A DNA stretch of 64,000 bases, from positions 37,814,906 to 37,878,905 of the forward strand of contig OY735231.1 in assembly GCA_963457665.1 (NCBI GenBank). Reading direction: 5' to 3'. Both the position numbers and the translations under genes were made by a program. The first letter of the stretch is position 1, and each line of letters opens with the position of its first letter. The notes beneath the pieces were generated by a model. The model did no database searches. It saw only the letters and a program-made list of their open reading frames with translations, and was not told the DNA's origin. The stretch comes from Thysanoteuthis rhombus (lineage: Eukaryota; Mollusca; Cephalopoda; Oegopsida; Thysanoteuthidae). Below, one piece after another: positions 55,054-64,000 of the stretch.

Positions 55054-55266
55054 TCATTGATGGAGATTGCCAACTACGTAACAAATGACAATAATGCAAC
55101 AATGGTGATGAGAAAGTGAGCCCTGTGAGAAGATTAATAAGTACAGTCCTCTCTTTATTTCTCTACCAGATACCTGATCCCTGGGAATCCGCTTCCTAGG
55201 CAGTATAACCTCATTGCACAAAAGAGAATCAGTTGGTATGCCCTGATGCCTGCGGCAATATGTCAA
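55054..55266 (-). other. Coding-like frame, possible exon, unknown
   Basis: The minus-strand frame reads TYCRRHQGIPTDSLLCNEVI, LPRKRIPRDQVSGREIKRGL. A possible 78-base exon would start after an AG (CATATTGCCGCAG) and end before GTATCTGG following CCCAGGGATCAG, coding HQGIPTDSLLCNEVILPRKR, IPRDQ. Composition is more balanced than the surroundings. The acceptor lacks a good pyrimidine tract and I do not know the peptide. Confidence 0.2.
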
Positions 55267-55429
55267 TGGACCTGGGCAATTTTTTCATCTAACTTACACA
55301 CAAATGTATGTTTGCTTCCATATTTAAAAAGAGGCGTCTGTTAAATTTTGCCTGCATGGGAACTCATTTGTGAAATTCTCCGGTATAATGATTTCTCTCT
55401 TTCTCCTAAAAAAAAAAAATACAACTCAC

Positions 55430-55565
55430 CTATCAGGATTTTATAACAGACTTGGCAATTGTTTTACAACATTTATGCTTCGTATATTATTTACAGGTAA
55501 TGCATTATACAGCATTGTTCCTTTTATACAAATCTTTTTAGTTTTGTTTTCCATTGTACAAATAT
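55430..55565 (-). pseudogene. Probable LINE reverse transcriptase C-terminal scrap
   Basis: The minus strand reads NKTKKICIKGTMLYNALPVN then NIRSINVVKQLPSLL and a stop. It resembles the KG--LWN-LP--I-SI-S---FK--LK--LL segment at the end of some LINE or Penelope-like reverse transcriptases. Short and without other motifs. Confidence 0.4.
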
Positions 55566-55649
55566 TTAGTTCACCTAAATTTTTTTGTGTAAACATTTAG
55601 TTCACCTAATTTATTTCAGTCATTAATAACCTGATCTAACACATGTAAT

Positions 55650-56050
55650 TTCATCATCATCAGCCTTTTAGCATCTGTCATTGGACATAGACCCTCCATT
55701 AGATTTGCCAGCCCTTTCTAGCATGGGCATTGTGAAGCCAGTATTTTCTGAACAGCTCATCATGCCATCTTATGCTCTGTCAGCCACAATTTTGCATATG
55801 ATCTCTGGGGATCCATGTTGGAGTTGTGATGTCCAGTAACCAACTGATATTCTTGCAACATGTCCAGCCCAGTGCCATTTGAGTTTTCTAACAGTTTCTA
55901 TGATATCATGATCACATTGCATGGTCCTCAGTTTGGGGTGGGGGGTCAATTTTTTTGGTTAGATTCCATGTCTCTGCTCCATAGGTGACCACTGGGAGAA
56001 TGCATAGGTTGTAGACCCTTCTTTTAGCCAGTTTTCCCAAATCAATATTC
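55650..56050 (-). pseudogene. RTE-type LINE 3' end, reversed
   Basis: Starts at its 3' tail (TCATCATCATCAGCCTTTTA), passes CATGTTGGAGTTGTGATGTC and CAACATGTCCAGCCCAGTGC, then the coding part whose minus strand reads LKWHWAGHVARI, AETWNLTKK and YNLCILPVVTY-like sequence around 55965-56030. A G-rich insert (TTGGGGTGGGGGGTC) replaces the central block. Ends against family 1 at 56060. Confidence 0.8.
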
Positions 56051-56059
56051 AATCTTCAC

Positions 56060-56480
56060 GAAATAGTCTGTCAACATAGGTTTCTTCAGGTTTTAAGATG
56101 GTCTGGCTATGTCTGCATGCATCACACATACAGGCTGTATCAATCGAGCTAGACAGCTGAAAATTTAACCATTTATTCCTTGGGTACAGAAAAAATGTTT
56201 TCTTGTTTTTTGAGCCCCCCATAAGTTTTAGGGGGGTTCTATTTACAATGTAAGTTCATGCTAAATTAATCCCTGAGTTAGTGTCAGCAGAATTAAAGCA
56301 TTTTTTTTTTTGAAAATCAGACTGTTTAGTGACCACTGTGCAAGAAAAGATGAGAGAAGTAACTTATTCATTGTTCACCTCTTTTTCCAATTCTTCAATT
56401 GATCACCCCAACATGGCATGCTGCCTAAAGACATTGATCACATGATAGCTTCTATTGAGTGAATAACCAAATCCGTCTTT
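56060..56480 (+). repeat. Family 1 repeat, full length
   Basis: GTCTGTCAACATAGGTTTC, TGGTCTGGCTATGTCTGC, ACAGGCTGTATCAATCGAGC, GGGGGGTTCTATTTACAATG, ATGCTAAATTAATCCCTGAG, AATTGATCACCCCAACATGG, TTCTATTGAGTGAATAACC, then a T-rich run. Confidence 0.8.
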
Positions 56481-57254
56481 TTTTTTTTTTATATTGATTT
56501 ATTTTAAGGAAGTAAATTAGTCTCCTTAATTATTAATCAATATGTATTGCACTCAGGTTTCTCTCCATGAGAAATTAATTGGAACATCTTCATGATGTTT
56601 TGTGGATCTTATTTGCTCGGAGTTTAATGTGAAGATTATCTGTTGTAACTGACAGATGATACCAGAATGTCCTCTCCTACAAAGTACATAAATAGTGTCA
56701 CCCGGGTCAAGATGTTAATTTAAGTGTACAAGCTATAACTTAGCCTTGGGCAAGTCTTTTCCACTATAGGGTCAATCTTTTTACAGAAGTCTGATATTTA
56801 CGACAACATATCTATAAGTTTCATATGTGCTAAGCTTAGGCCATGAGCGTGGGGCACGTACTGAGGGTCAAAATACTACAGTAGTAATAACTTGAATGAC
56901 TGGTTTGCTTACTACCGCACCACAGTGAGGCACCCCATATCCATGTTTGAATTCAAAAAAAAAAATTTGGTGGATATCATAGGTATTTACTAAGCTTGGC
57001 TTAGTATGGCTTAAGGACTCAAGTATAGGGCACCTAGTGGAGATTGAACTCACTTTTGTGTTTATTGCCTTGAAGGATTTGCTTGCTAACCATTGCTCTT
57101 TGGCAAAATACCCAAAATCTTCAAGTTCATATCTTTAAAACATCTTTGCTGAATATTGTACTATTGATCATTTGTAAATTACTTCCAATTTCTTATAGGT
57201 TTAACTTTTTTTGATTGCGCCTTGCATTTCTTTAGATCCATTGATTTTCCTAAA
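56481..57254. other. No feature recognised
   Basis: AT-rich. A GC-richer patch at 56840-57050 carries GGCCATGAGCGTGGGGCACG. Featureless minus-strand frame. Confidence 0.45.
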
Positions 57255-57370
57255 ATAGGGCTGTTGGGGTCCAAGAAAGTCAACCGCATTATAATTGAGC
57301 TACAATTGGATTTAACTATTCGGGAGCTAGACTTAGCTATTTTGGAGCTAGATCAATATTTTGGGGCCCA
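57255..57370 (+). repeat. Family 3 repeat, copy 3
   Basis: TGTTGGGGTCCAAGAAAGTC, AACCGCATTATAATTGAGCT, TTAGCTATTTTGGAGCTAGA and TGGGGCCCACCATTGGGG. The GGAGCTAG submotif occurs twice. Confidence 0.6.
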
Positions 57371-58369
57371 CCATTGGGGAAGGCCGGTACTATCTTTTAT
57401 TGTGGTAAATAAAAGTTTTTGATCTTATAATCCTTTCACTAATTGCTGATATCACTCTTGGCCAAATTTCAATGTCCACCTTGATCTTGTAAGCTTTTAT
57501 TTAAGGAATGTACATTCTGAACAGGTCATTTATGTGGGAGATAAGGGTATGAAACCTCATTGTGGTGTTTCTCCCTTTTTTACTGTGAATACCCAAAGTG
57601 AATTCAAGTGTATGTTGATTCTGTAATAGACTAAATTAGGGAGTTGATACTTTAAAGACATTTAAGAATACATTGGACTGCTCAACAAAGCTTCCACAAA
57701 TTTTTTCCTGAATGCACCAAAAGCTTTGGCAAAAGTGTACCAATATCATCCATAAAAGTACCAAATGAATAAAAACATCTTAGTTGTTCATGGATTGAAA
57801 GAAATCATAACAAACCTGACTCAAATACTAAACAAATTGCTTCATCTTCATCTGTGTTTCCACCTTATCCATACTAAATTACATTAAAAGTCTTTTAGTG
57901 GTACAAATTCTAACATAGTGGATGTATAACATGGATTGAAGAAAAAGTTTTTAATCCATTTCTCTTTGGTCTTCATTGTTGAAATAAATCCTGAAAGCTT
58001 TTTCAATAGACATTTCTCAAAGGAAAATTTGTCAGAAGAATATTTGTATATGCATAAAAGTAGGTGTGTTAATACTAAAAATATATTTAAGAATGTAGTT
58101 AGACATGAAGAAGAGCCATGTAAAATGATTTTAGATCAAACCATGCTTTGAAATGAGGCATACTTGGAACAATTGCAGGGTGTAAAATTAAATATATCTT
58201 GATATTCTGCTACTAAATGAAATGATAGATTTGATAAAAAAGATTACCAAAAGATACCAAATATTCCAAGTATAGTACCAAACAAGCTAAAACGGGTCAT
58301 ATTGGCCCAAACAGATCAAAAGTGGCTGAATCCACTCCTATCCTCTTTGACTAATAATACTGCGAGATT
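57371..58369. other. No feature recognised
   Basis: AT-rich; the 71-codon frame at 57936-58151 shows no motif. Confidence 0.5.
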
Positions 58370-58374
58370 ATATA

Positions 58375-58446
<72 letters not shown>
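58370..58446. repeat. (TA)n microsatellite, long
   Basis: About 37 TA units with one TG interruption near the start. Confidence 0.95.
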
Positions 58447-58450
<4 letters not shown>

Positions 58451-58451
58451 A

Positions 58452-58690
58452 GAGGTGCTGGGTGGCATATCAGTTACTTGCACAAAAAATGGAATCAGTT
58501 AACAGAGTTCAAATTTCAGCATAGGCTGCTTGTGTTCACTTTCCACTGATGCCCTTGGGAAGAGCCTCACTGGTTGACAGAGAAAAGAGTTGATGAGCAA
58601 GCACTTGTGCGAACCAATCTCCCATGCGTATACCACCTTACCTGCCCAGGCAGTGACAATAAAACCTTTCACCTCCATAGTCATCATTGA
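58452..58690 (+). repeat. tRNA-derived SINE, group A
   Basis: AGAGGTGCTGGGTGGCATAT (A-box region), TGCACAAAAAATGGAATCAG, ACAGAGTTCAAATTTCAGC (B-box region), GTTCACTTTCCACTGATGCC and CTTGGGAAGAGCC. Starts just after the (TA)n tract. Confidence 0.65.
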
Positions 58691-59159
58691 CAGGGGGACA
58701 GTATAAGACAATTAGATAAATAATGATATATGTATATATTTTTTTTTATATTTACATTTATATATACATATATATATATGTATATGTATGTACATGTGTA
58801 TATATATGTTTATATTAATTTATAAAAACCAAAATTTACAAGGATATTTACCCAATGTATATCAGCATTTTTGCTTAATGCACTCTTCAGCTGCTGGCAA
58901 TATTTTGTTCTTGTAATTATGACAACAAAAAACACATTCTCATTTAAAAAACCATATTTTTTTGTATTATCCATTCTGATTTAATTATTTGTGAAAACAA
59001 TTCTAATCACTATTAATTTGTAAATATCCTTGTAAATTTTGTTTTATGTATTAATGACTATTTGCCTTGATGAATACTGAGCTCTGTGATTAAATATCAA
59101 CAATCAAAAAATCTGTTTCTTTTTTGTATTCTCACAAATTGCTAAAAACATTAAGAAAC
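58691..59159. other. No gene; short TATA/ATGT runs at 58720-58810
   Basis: Simple AT sequence, then AT-rich spacer. Confidence 0.5.
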
Positions 59160-59550
59160 TTTGATTATGCCATCTTATATTTAGCCAGTCATGCTTTTGT
59201 GTATGATTCTAGGAATCCATGTTGTGAGTTGTGATGTCCATTGTTTGTCTTACATTCTAGCAACATGACCAGCCCATTGCCATTTGAGTTTTCTAATAGA
59301 TTCCATGATATCGCAGACTGTTTTTTCTCTAATATAACATGCTGTTTTATGATGTTGAGCATGATTTCCTCCTGTGCACATTCCATATTTTTAAATTGGT
59401 TACGTTCCATGTTTCAGCTCCATAGTTGACAATCAGGAGAATGCATTGATTGTAGACCCTTCTTTTTAAGATTAATGGGATTTTCTTATTCTGAAAGGTT
59501 GTGCTTGCTCTACAGGAAGCTTGCCTTCCTAGTGTCATTTTTCACTTGAT
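59160..59550 (-). pseudogene. RTE-type LINE fragment, reversed
   Basis: The minus-strand frames 59347-59538 and 59189-59410 read RRVYNQCILLIVNYGAETWN, a degraded K-N-MECAQEEIMLNII segment and NGNGLVMLLECK, corresponding to the VTYGAETW, RAHERIMLNI and KWQWAGHVARM blocks. Farther 5' it keeps KIPLILKRRVYNQ, more than the other copies. It faces away from the next fragment. Confidence 0.8.
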
Positions 59551-59592
59551 TTCTTCTTTCTAATATTTCATGGAGATTTTTTTTTCTCCACT

Positions 59593-59820
59593 CAAATGGC
59601 AATGAGCTGGTCATGTTGCAAGAATGTGAGACTGCCACTGGACATCACAACTCACAATGTGGATCCCAAGAGATCATATACAAAACTGTGGCCAGTGAAA
59701 AAATAGGATGGTATGATGAACAAGTTCAGAAAGTATTAGCTCCACTATTCCTGTGCTAGAGAGGTCTGGCGAATCTTGGAGGTCTAAGTCCAATGACAGA
59801 TGATGATGATGATGATGTAT
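59593..59820 (+). pseudogene. RTE-type LINE 3' end with GAT-repeat tail
   Basis: ACTCAAATGGCAATGAGCTG, GTCATGTTGCAAGAATGTGA, CTCACAATGTGGATCCCAAG, GTTCAGAAAGTATTAGCTCC, AATGACAGATGATGATGATG. About 135 bases of it are an inverted repeat of the fragment at 59160-59300. Confidence 0.85.
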
Positions 59821-60480
59821 GAAAGATAAGTTTCTACCGAAATACAGATAAATCTATCAAATGATGATTGGAATCAAAATTAGGCAGTTCTGAACACTTA
59901 TTTTTGACGAATTGAGCAGGTTTTAAAACTAAGAAATAAATTTCCCTTCAATCTTTTATAATATAAAGTTGTTCGTAACAATGAGTTTAATAACATTATA
60001 ATAAATTCATAAAAATAAATGTAAATTGTTCCAATTATCACAATCTTGGCTTATCATTATTTGCTGGTGATTGTTATCTAAAGGATCCAGTCCCTAAATG
60101 ATCACAATAAGCAGCTCCATCGGTATCCCAGAGAATTTGTTGATACAAAAATCCTCTGTTAGCTGTGGAAGATGTTGGAATGAAAACTAGCTAATGGTTC
60201 CACTCCTAATTCTTTGCCACAACTTCCATCAACAATTCACCTATCTCCACCTTTGCATCTCTTCTTTTTGAACCTCTGACTAATAACGACGATGACAGTT
60301 GCAGCATGCCACTCCTCAAGTTACAAAAAAAACAAAACAAAAAAAAACATTATATCAAACATCCTCATGAATCTGGTCTCTTTTCTTTAACTGCTTTTTT
60401 CGATTTTTGGTCAAACCAGAGCTATTTCAAAATTAACACTTTGATAACTAAATAACTTGAAAAAAACTAAATCTCTCTGG
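59821..60480. other. No feature recognised
   Basis: AT-rich, with a C-richer patch at 60175-60290. Confidence 0.5.
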
Positions 60481-60585
60481 GAGAAAAAATTACTTCTGTC
60501 CCATAATAATTGTAATATTTAGTGTACGAAAATGATATGGAAATATGACAACTATTATGGGACAGAGAGAATGGAAAAATTTTTT
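60481..60585. repeat. Compact hairpin, about 42-bp stem and 20-base loop
   Basis: Left arm 60481-60520 (GAGAAAAAATTACTTCTGTC, CCATAATAATTGTAATATTT) and right arm 60541-60585 (AAATATGACAACTATTATGG, GACAGAGAGAATGG) are complementary over about 40 positions with a handful of mismatches. Size and shape are compatible with a very small foldback MITE or a precursor-like hairpin. Confidence 0.75.
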
Positions 60586-61189
60586 AAAATCTATATAGGT
60601 ATGCCTCGAGTAGTGCAGTTACTTTAATTCAATATTTTCTGCATTTTTATTTAAGTTTATGAGTTTTTTAAAACTTATATTCATTACAACAATTAGTGCA
60701 GCCATATCTCAAGTGTACTACATCAAAACTCGTCCAAATTGAAATCGCACCATCCAAGATAAATCTCATTGTAGACAGAACTTTCTTGCCAGTACTTTAT
60801 CTCCAAACTCTTCACCACACAGACACACGTTCAGAAATTCCGATTTTCTCCTGGGTATAACACTATGTTGTATGAGAGCAGAATATTTCTTTCTACCCTT
60901 TTCAGTCTTTCCACTTCCCCAAGATTATAAGATGGGTAAAACTATTAAATCCACCTCCTATCAGGCAGACTAAACATTCAGCTCAGGAAGCTGGTGCCAG
61001 GTTTACTGCTAATATGTTCCAATCCTTCAGGTAACTACCCCCCCCCTCACCTTTCCAAATCTAGTAACCTCAATCCTATTGTAAAAATAGAACAGATCTA
61101 AAAAAGGCAGTGTCTTTAACATAATTCTAGGGTAGGTTAATGAACAAAATAACCCATGAAACCTTGCAAAAAAAAAAGAGTACAAAAAT
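60586..61189. other. No feature recognised
   Basis: AT-rich with a CCCCCCCCTC run at 61038. Nothing identified. Confidence 0.5.
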
Positions 61190-61513
61190 ACAGGTCTGGT
61201 TACTCACTAAACAGAAACCATCATGCAACCAATATTTTTTGGCAACATGCCATTGGGGAGGTGATCAATCAAAAATTTGGAAGAAAAAGTGATAAATAAA
61301 AAGGTTATTCCTCTCACTTTTTGTTGGAGACTAAAGAGTCTGAATTTTCAAAGAACGAAATAAAATATTTTTCCTAAAACTAATAAGGAGTACTTCTTTA
61401 AATTTTCAAACCCCCAACTCTATTGGTATGGTCTGTACATATGATACATAGCCAGCTAGATGAGCTCTGAAGAAATCTATGTAGACAGTTTTGGTTGATA
61501 GTTTCTAATAAAC
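61190..61513 (-). repeat. Family 1 repeat, both ends present, internally deleted
   Basis: ACAGGTCTGGTTACTCACTA, CATGCCATTGGGGAGGTGAT, CTCACTTTTTGTTGG, then a jump to CCTAAAACTAATAAGGAGTA, CAACTCTATTGGTATGG, ATACATAGCCAGCTAGATG and the end GACAGTTTTGGTTGATAGTT, TCTAAT. Shows both termini and their weak direct similarity. Confidence 0.85.
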
Positions 61514-61570
61514 GAGAAATGCAGGTAAAATTAGTAAAAATAGATTAAAGTTACTTTCCATACTCTTCAG

Positions 61571-61573
<3 letters not shown>

Positions 61574-61611
<38 letters not shown>
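61574..61611. repeat. (TA)n microsatellite
   Basis: About 19 TA units. Confidence 0.95.
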
Positions 61612-61613
<2 letters not shown>

Positions 61614-62058
61614 AACATACATATTTACCCAATTTAGCTTAGCCTAATACTGCTGCGAATGAATAACAGCTGTGCCACAAAGAAAGCCTTGCTTCAGATC
61701 ACGACTCTGAGGGTCAGGCCTATAACCTAGAGTGCCCAAGCGGTACCTCACGATACCACCAGACTAGGTTGGTTTTCAGTCATAGTGTGCAAATGACAGA
61801 TGAAAATTCAACCGCATTTTATTGTGTTCACTATTATATACATATATGTACATTTATATATGAATGATATTAATTGACAATATGGGAATGTAAAGATTGA
61901 GACTAGTTTTTAGTGCAACTCAAAGTTTTATTAAACGATTTTATACATTCCATCTATCTAAACAATCGGAACTATCACAAGCGGGTGAGCCCAGATGTTG
62001 CGAATGGTCATCGATGTTTCGATATTAAATGATCCTATGCATTTTGTCTAAAATTTTG
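61612..62058. other. No feature recognised
   Basis: Includes a balanced patch (GAACTATCACAAGCGGGTGA, TGGTCATCGATGTTTCGAT) near 61970-62020 that may be repeat-derived. Confidence 0.4.

Positions 62059-62096
<38 letters not shown>
62059..62096. repeat. (TA)n microsatellite
   Basis: About 18 TA units beside the second tRNA-core foldback copy. Confidence 0.95.
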
Positions 62097-62099
<3 letters not shown>

Positions 62100-62281
62100 A
62101 ATTGCATTTTATTATATCGAAACTCTTATTTGGAATGATCTCCCATCATTACACGGTGAATGCATAATTTTGCCGAGTCAACGTAAATAGAATAAACAAT
62201 TGGAGTAAATGGGCCTGCTGCAGGAAACGAAATAATGGGAGATTACTTCAAATAGGTGTTTCAATATGAAAAAACGGCATC
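62100..62281. repeat. Foldback element, second copy, core deleted
   Basis: Left arm ATTGCATTTTATTATATCGA, AACTCTTATTTGGAATGATC, TCCCATCATTACAC, GTCAACGTAAATAGAATAAA, then part of the core (GGCCTGCTGCAGGAAACGAA). It then jumps into the outer half of the right arm (ATAATGGGAGATTACTTCAA, ATAGGTGTTTCAATATG). Compared with 12826-13108 the B-box and inner right arm are gone, leaving a stem of about 50 pairs. Confidence 0.7.
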
Positions 62282-62439
62282 TTTAATCATTCTATCAAAT
62301 AATGTATTAATTTTTTAATAACAAAATTGTTGCATTGAAAGAAACTAAAAGAGCATATATAGACTGTGGATAAGCAATGTGAAAATTTTGGTGTTGAAAC
62401 AGTTATTTAGGCCATTGCATTGCTGGCATCTGCTTAGCT

Positions 62440-62451
62440 CATATACATATA

Positions 62452-62506
<55 letters not shown>
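62440..62506. repeat. (TA)n microsatellite
   Basis: About 30 TA units with short ATGTAT and CATA interruptions at the edges. Confidence 0.95.
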
Positions 62507-62509
<3 letters not shown>

Positions 62510-62944
62510 TAAATATATACACACTCACAAACATATACATGATTGCATATATAAAAATTCATTCAATCATGCATGTGTGTCAACTGATACAAACATTTAT
62601 ACCTATCCATAATCATATACACATTCATATACCTGCTTTGTGATTCTTATTCAGACACATATATCTAAATGCAGATATTTTTATGAATGTCTTACTTGAC
62701 AATGAGATATTATTAAGATGTTCAGAGGGTAATTAAGTATTTTTGTGTGTAGAAAGTAATTTTGTATTTTCATGTTAAGAAAGTAATTACATATTTCACT
62801 GCTACGAATTATGAACCAACCAACCGAGGCAAAGACCAGGATTAAATGGAACAAAATGATGTCTAGATTATTGTCTTAGTTCATCATCTTTTCTACCTGA
62901 CAGTGTTTCATTTGTAGTGTATAATAAAGTTCAACCCCACAGAA
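62507..62944. other. No feature recognised
   Basis: ATAC-rich simple sequence to about 62660, then AT-rich spacer with GAAAGTAATT repeated near 62753 and 62779. Confidence 0.5.
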
Positions 62945-63190
62945 GATAGAGACATTAGTGAGCAACATATTCGCAATTGCCTACAGTATGGATTTTGAAA
63001 GAGTAGTACTGCAACTCAGGCAATGTGAAACATTTGTGAAGTATATCCTGATGCAGTGAAGACTTGTACATGCCAGCTGTGACCTAAAGGGGTTTAAAAA
63101 AGATGATTGTGATCTCCCCGATAAGTCATATTCTGGAAGACAAACAACTTTGGATGACGATCTTTTGATAGAAACTGTTTGAAAATATGT
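62945..63190 (+). pseudogene. Mariner transposase N-terminal relic
   Basis: Read in one frame from 62951: DISEQHIRNCLQYGF, stop, KSSTATQAM, stop, NICEVYPDAVKTCTCQL. After a frameshift near 63078 it reads KGFKKDDCDLPDKSYSGRQT then TLDDDLLIETV and a stop. This is the DNA-binding double helix-turn-helix region of mariner transposases (EHIRHCMLFEF--G--AT-A--NIC--YGD-----T-Q-WF-RFK-GDFDL-D-PRSGRP---D-D-L---VE). At least three stops and one frameshift. The catalytic domain does not follow; a family 7 fragment does. Confidence 0.85.
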
Positions 63191-63265
63191 TATTACTTTT
63201 GAAACATGAAAATATGTACTCACTTTCTGAACTCCCTAATATAATCTTGATTTTATATTTGTTAG

Positions 63266-63320
63266 ATGAAGCATGGTCGACCATTATCAATTTTTGGCTA
63301 GTATTTATTTCAGATATCCA
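63266..63320 (+). repeat. Family 7 short repeat
   Basis: GATGAAGCATGGTCGACCAT, TATCAATTTTTGGCTAGTAT, TTATTTCAGAT, as at 33063 and 47753. Confidence 0.5.
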
Positions 63321-63544
63321 ATTTACTTCTCCCACTTATCTATGTTATCTATTTCAGTTATCTAAGTAATTAATTTTGTTTGATGGAATATTAATTTTGT
63401 AATTAAAAAATCTATTATCGTTGACAAGGAGATGTTACAAAAGATGAATGAGAATAAGATTATTCTTATTCATTAGGAATTTTGTTTTATTTAAAGCAAT
63501 ACCAGGAACGAACTAGAAGACAAATTTTCAGGTGAAAATAAGGA

Positions 63545-63835
63545 TTTAACATGGGCATCGACTACCAGTTTTCCAGAATGGGTGGGTGCAGAAGGATATA
63601 TTTCCTGGGGAGGGCAGAATGGTATACTCAGAATATAGTTTAGTGGCAACCATGTTTCCAGTGAATAATGATTCAGTCTTTATATAATATTTGGTTGGGC
63701 TCACATGAAACAATTGAACAGCACTATTATGTTTTACTGGGGTATGGGGAGCAAATACCCCATTGCAACCTCTTTCCTATCCAACCCCACTGGACCTCCA
63801 TGGAGGTTAACCTTCTAAATTGGTAATGAGCCATT
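63545..63835 (+). repeat. Family 5 repeat, copy 3
   Basis: ATGGGCATCGACTACCAGTT, GAATGGGTGGGTGCAGAAGG, GTGGCAACCATGTTTCCAGT, GAATAATGATTCAGTCTTTA, ATTGAACAGCACTATTATG and a C-rich end CCTATCCAACCCCACTGG. It also has a second GGGGAGGGCAGAATGG module resembling the duplication at 8700-8816. Confidence 0.6.
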
Positions 63836-64000
63836 AAAATCTCTTGTTTAGATTGGAGGGATTCTTGAAATAACTTTTGTATCTCAAGGAAGCCCTGCAT
63901 AAAAATGTTGGATGTACAGTTTGTGAAAAATCAATGTATCCAAAATTTATATGTATTATAATCTAAAAATGATTATCAGTATTCTATAAGATTGAGGGAG

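Noticed and set aside
61669..61780. Possible tRNA-like segment (GTGCCCAAGCGGTACCTC)
   Set aside because: The boxes are not in tRNA order or spacing.

Overview
This 64 kb window looks like intergenic or deep-intronic DNA from a large, AT-rich, transposon-laden animal genome. I found no intact protein-coding gene, no functional tRNA or rRNA gene, no CRISPR array and nothing bacterial. The long (TA)n tracts, RTE-type and CR1/L2-type LINE remains, several mariner relics, tRNA-derived SINEs and many short mobile repeats fit a mollusc. My best guess is a coleoid cephalopod such as an octopus, but that rests on repeat style alone and no gene confirms it.

Layout. 1-9 kb: copies of the main dispersed repeat (called family 1 here), a cluster of a G-rich motif, a small foldback element and the first RTE LINE tail. 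10-19 kb: a 400-bp repeat with similar inverted ends (family 2), a foldback element with a tRNA-like core, a LINE reverse-transcriptase relic on the minus strand, a mariner-like MITE, a large field of AT microsatellites, a tRNA-derived SINE and a second RTE tail. 20-35 kb: a pogo-like MITE, a SINE, hairpins, a candidate exon at 27462-27599, a CR1/L2-like LINE end at 29770-30290, more family 1 copies and a mariner transposase C-terminus. 35-48 kb: a nested pile of family 1, SINE and MITE, a hAT-like element, a 240-bp palindrome, a mariner catalytic-region relic, a second mariner C-terminus, a transposase C-terminus at 45690-45917 and a long-range inverted repeat. 48-64 kb: SINEs, four more RTE tails, family 2 and 3 copies, tandem duplications, a second copy of the tRNA-core foldback and a mariner N-terminal relic.

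The recognisable coding sequence is all fragments of reverse transcriptases and transposases carrying stops or frameshifts. The least understood material is the non-autonomous repeats: family 1 (about 19 copies, no inverted ends, unclassified), several long hairpin-forming elements, and families 2 to 8. Copies of one family were compared by eye, so boundaries are approximate by about 5-20 bases. I see no support for a new multi-gene system here. What stands out is the density of foldback structures and the unclassified family 1.
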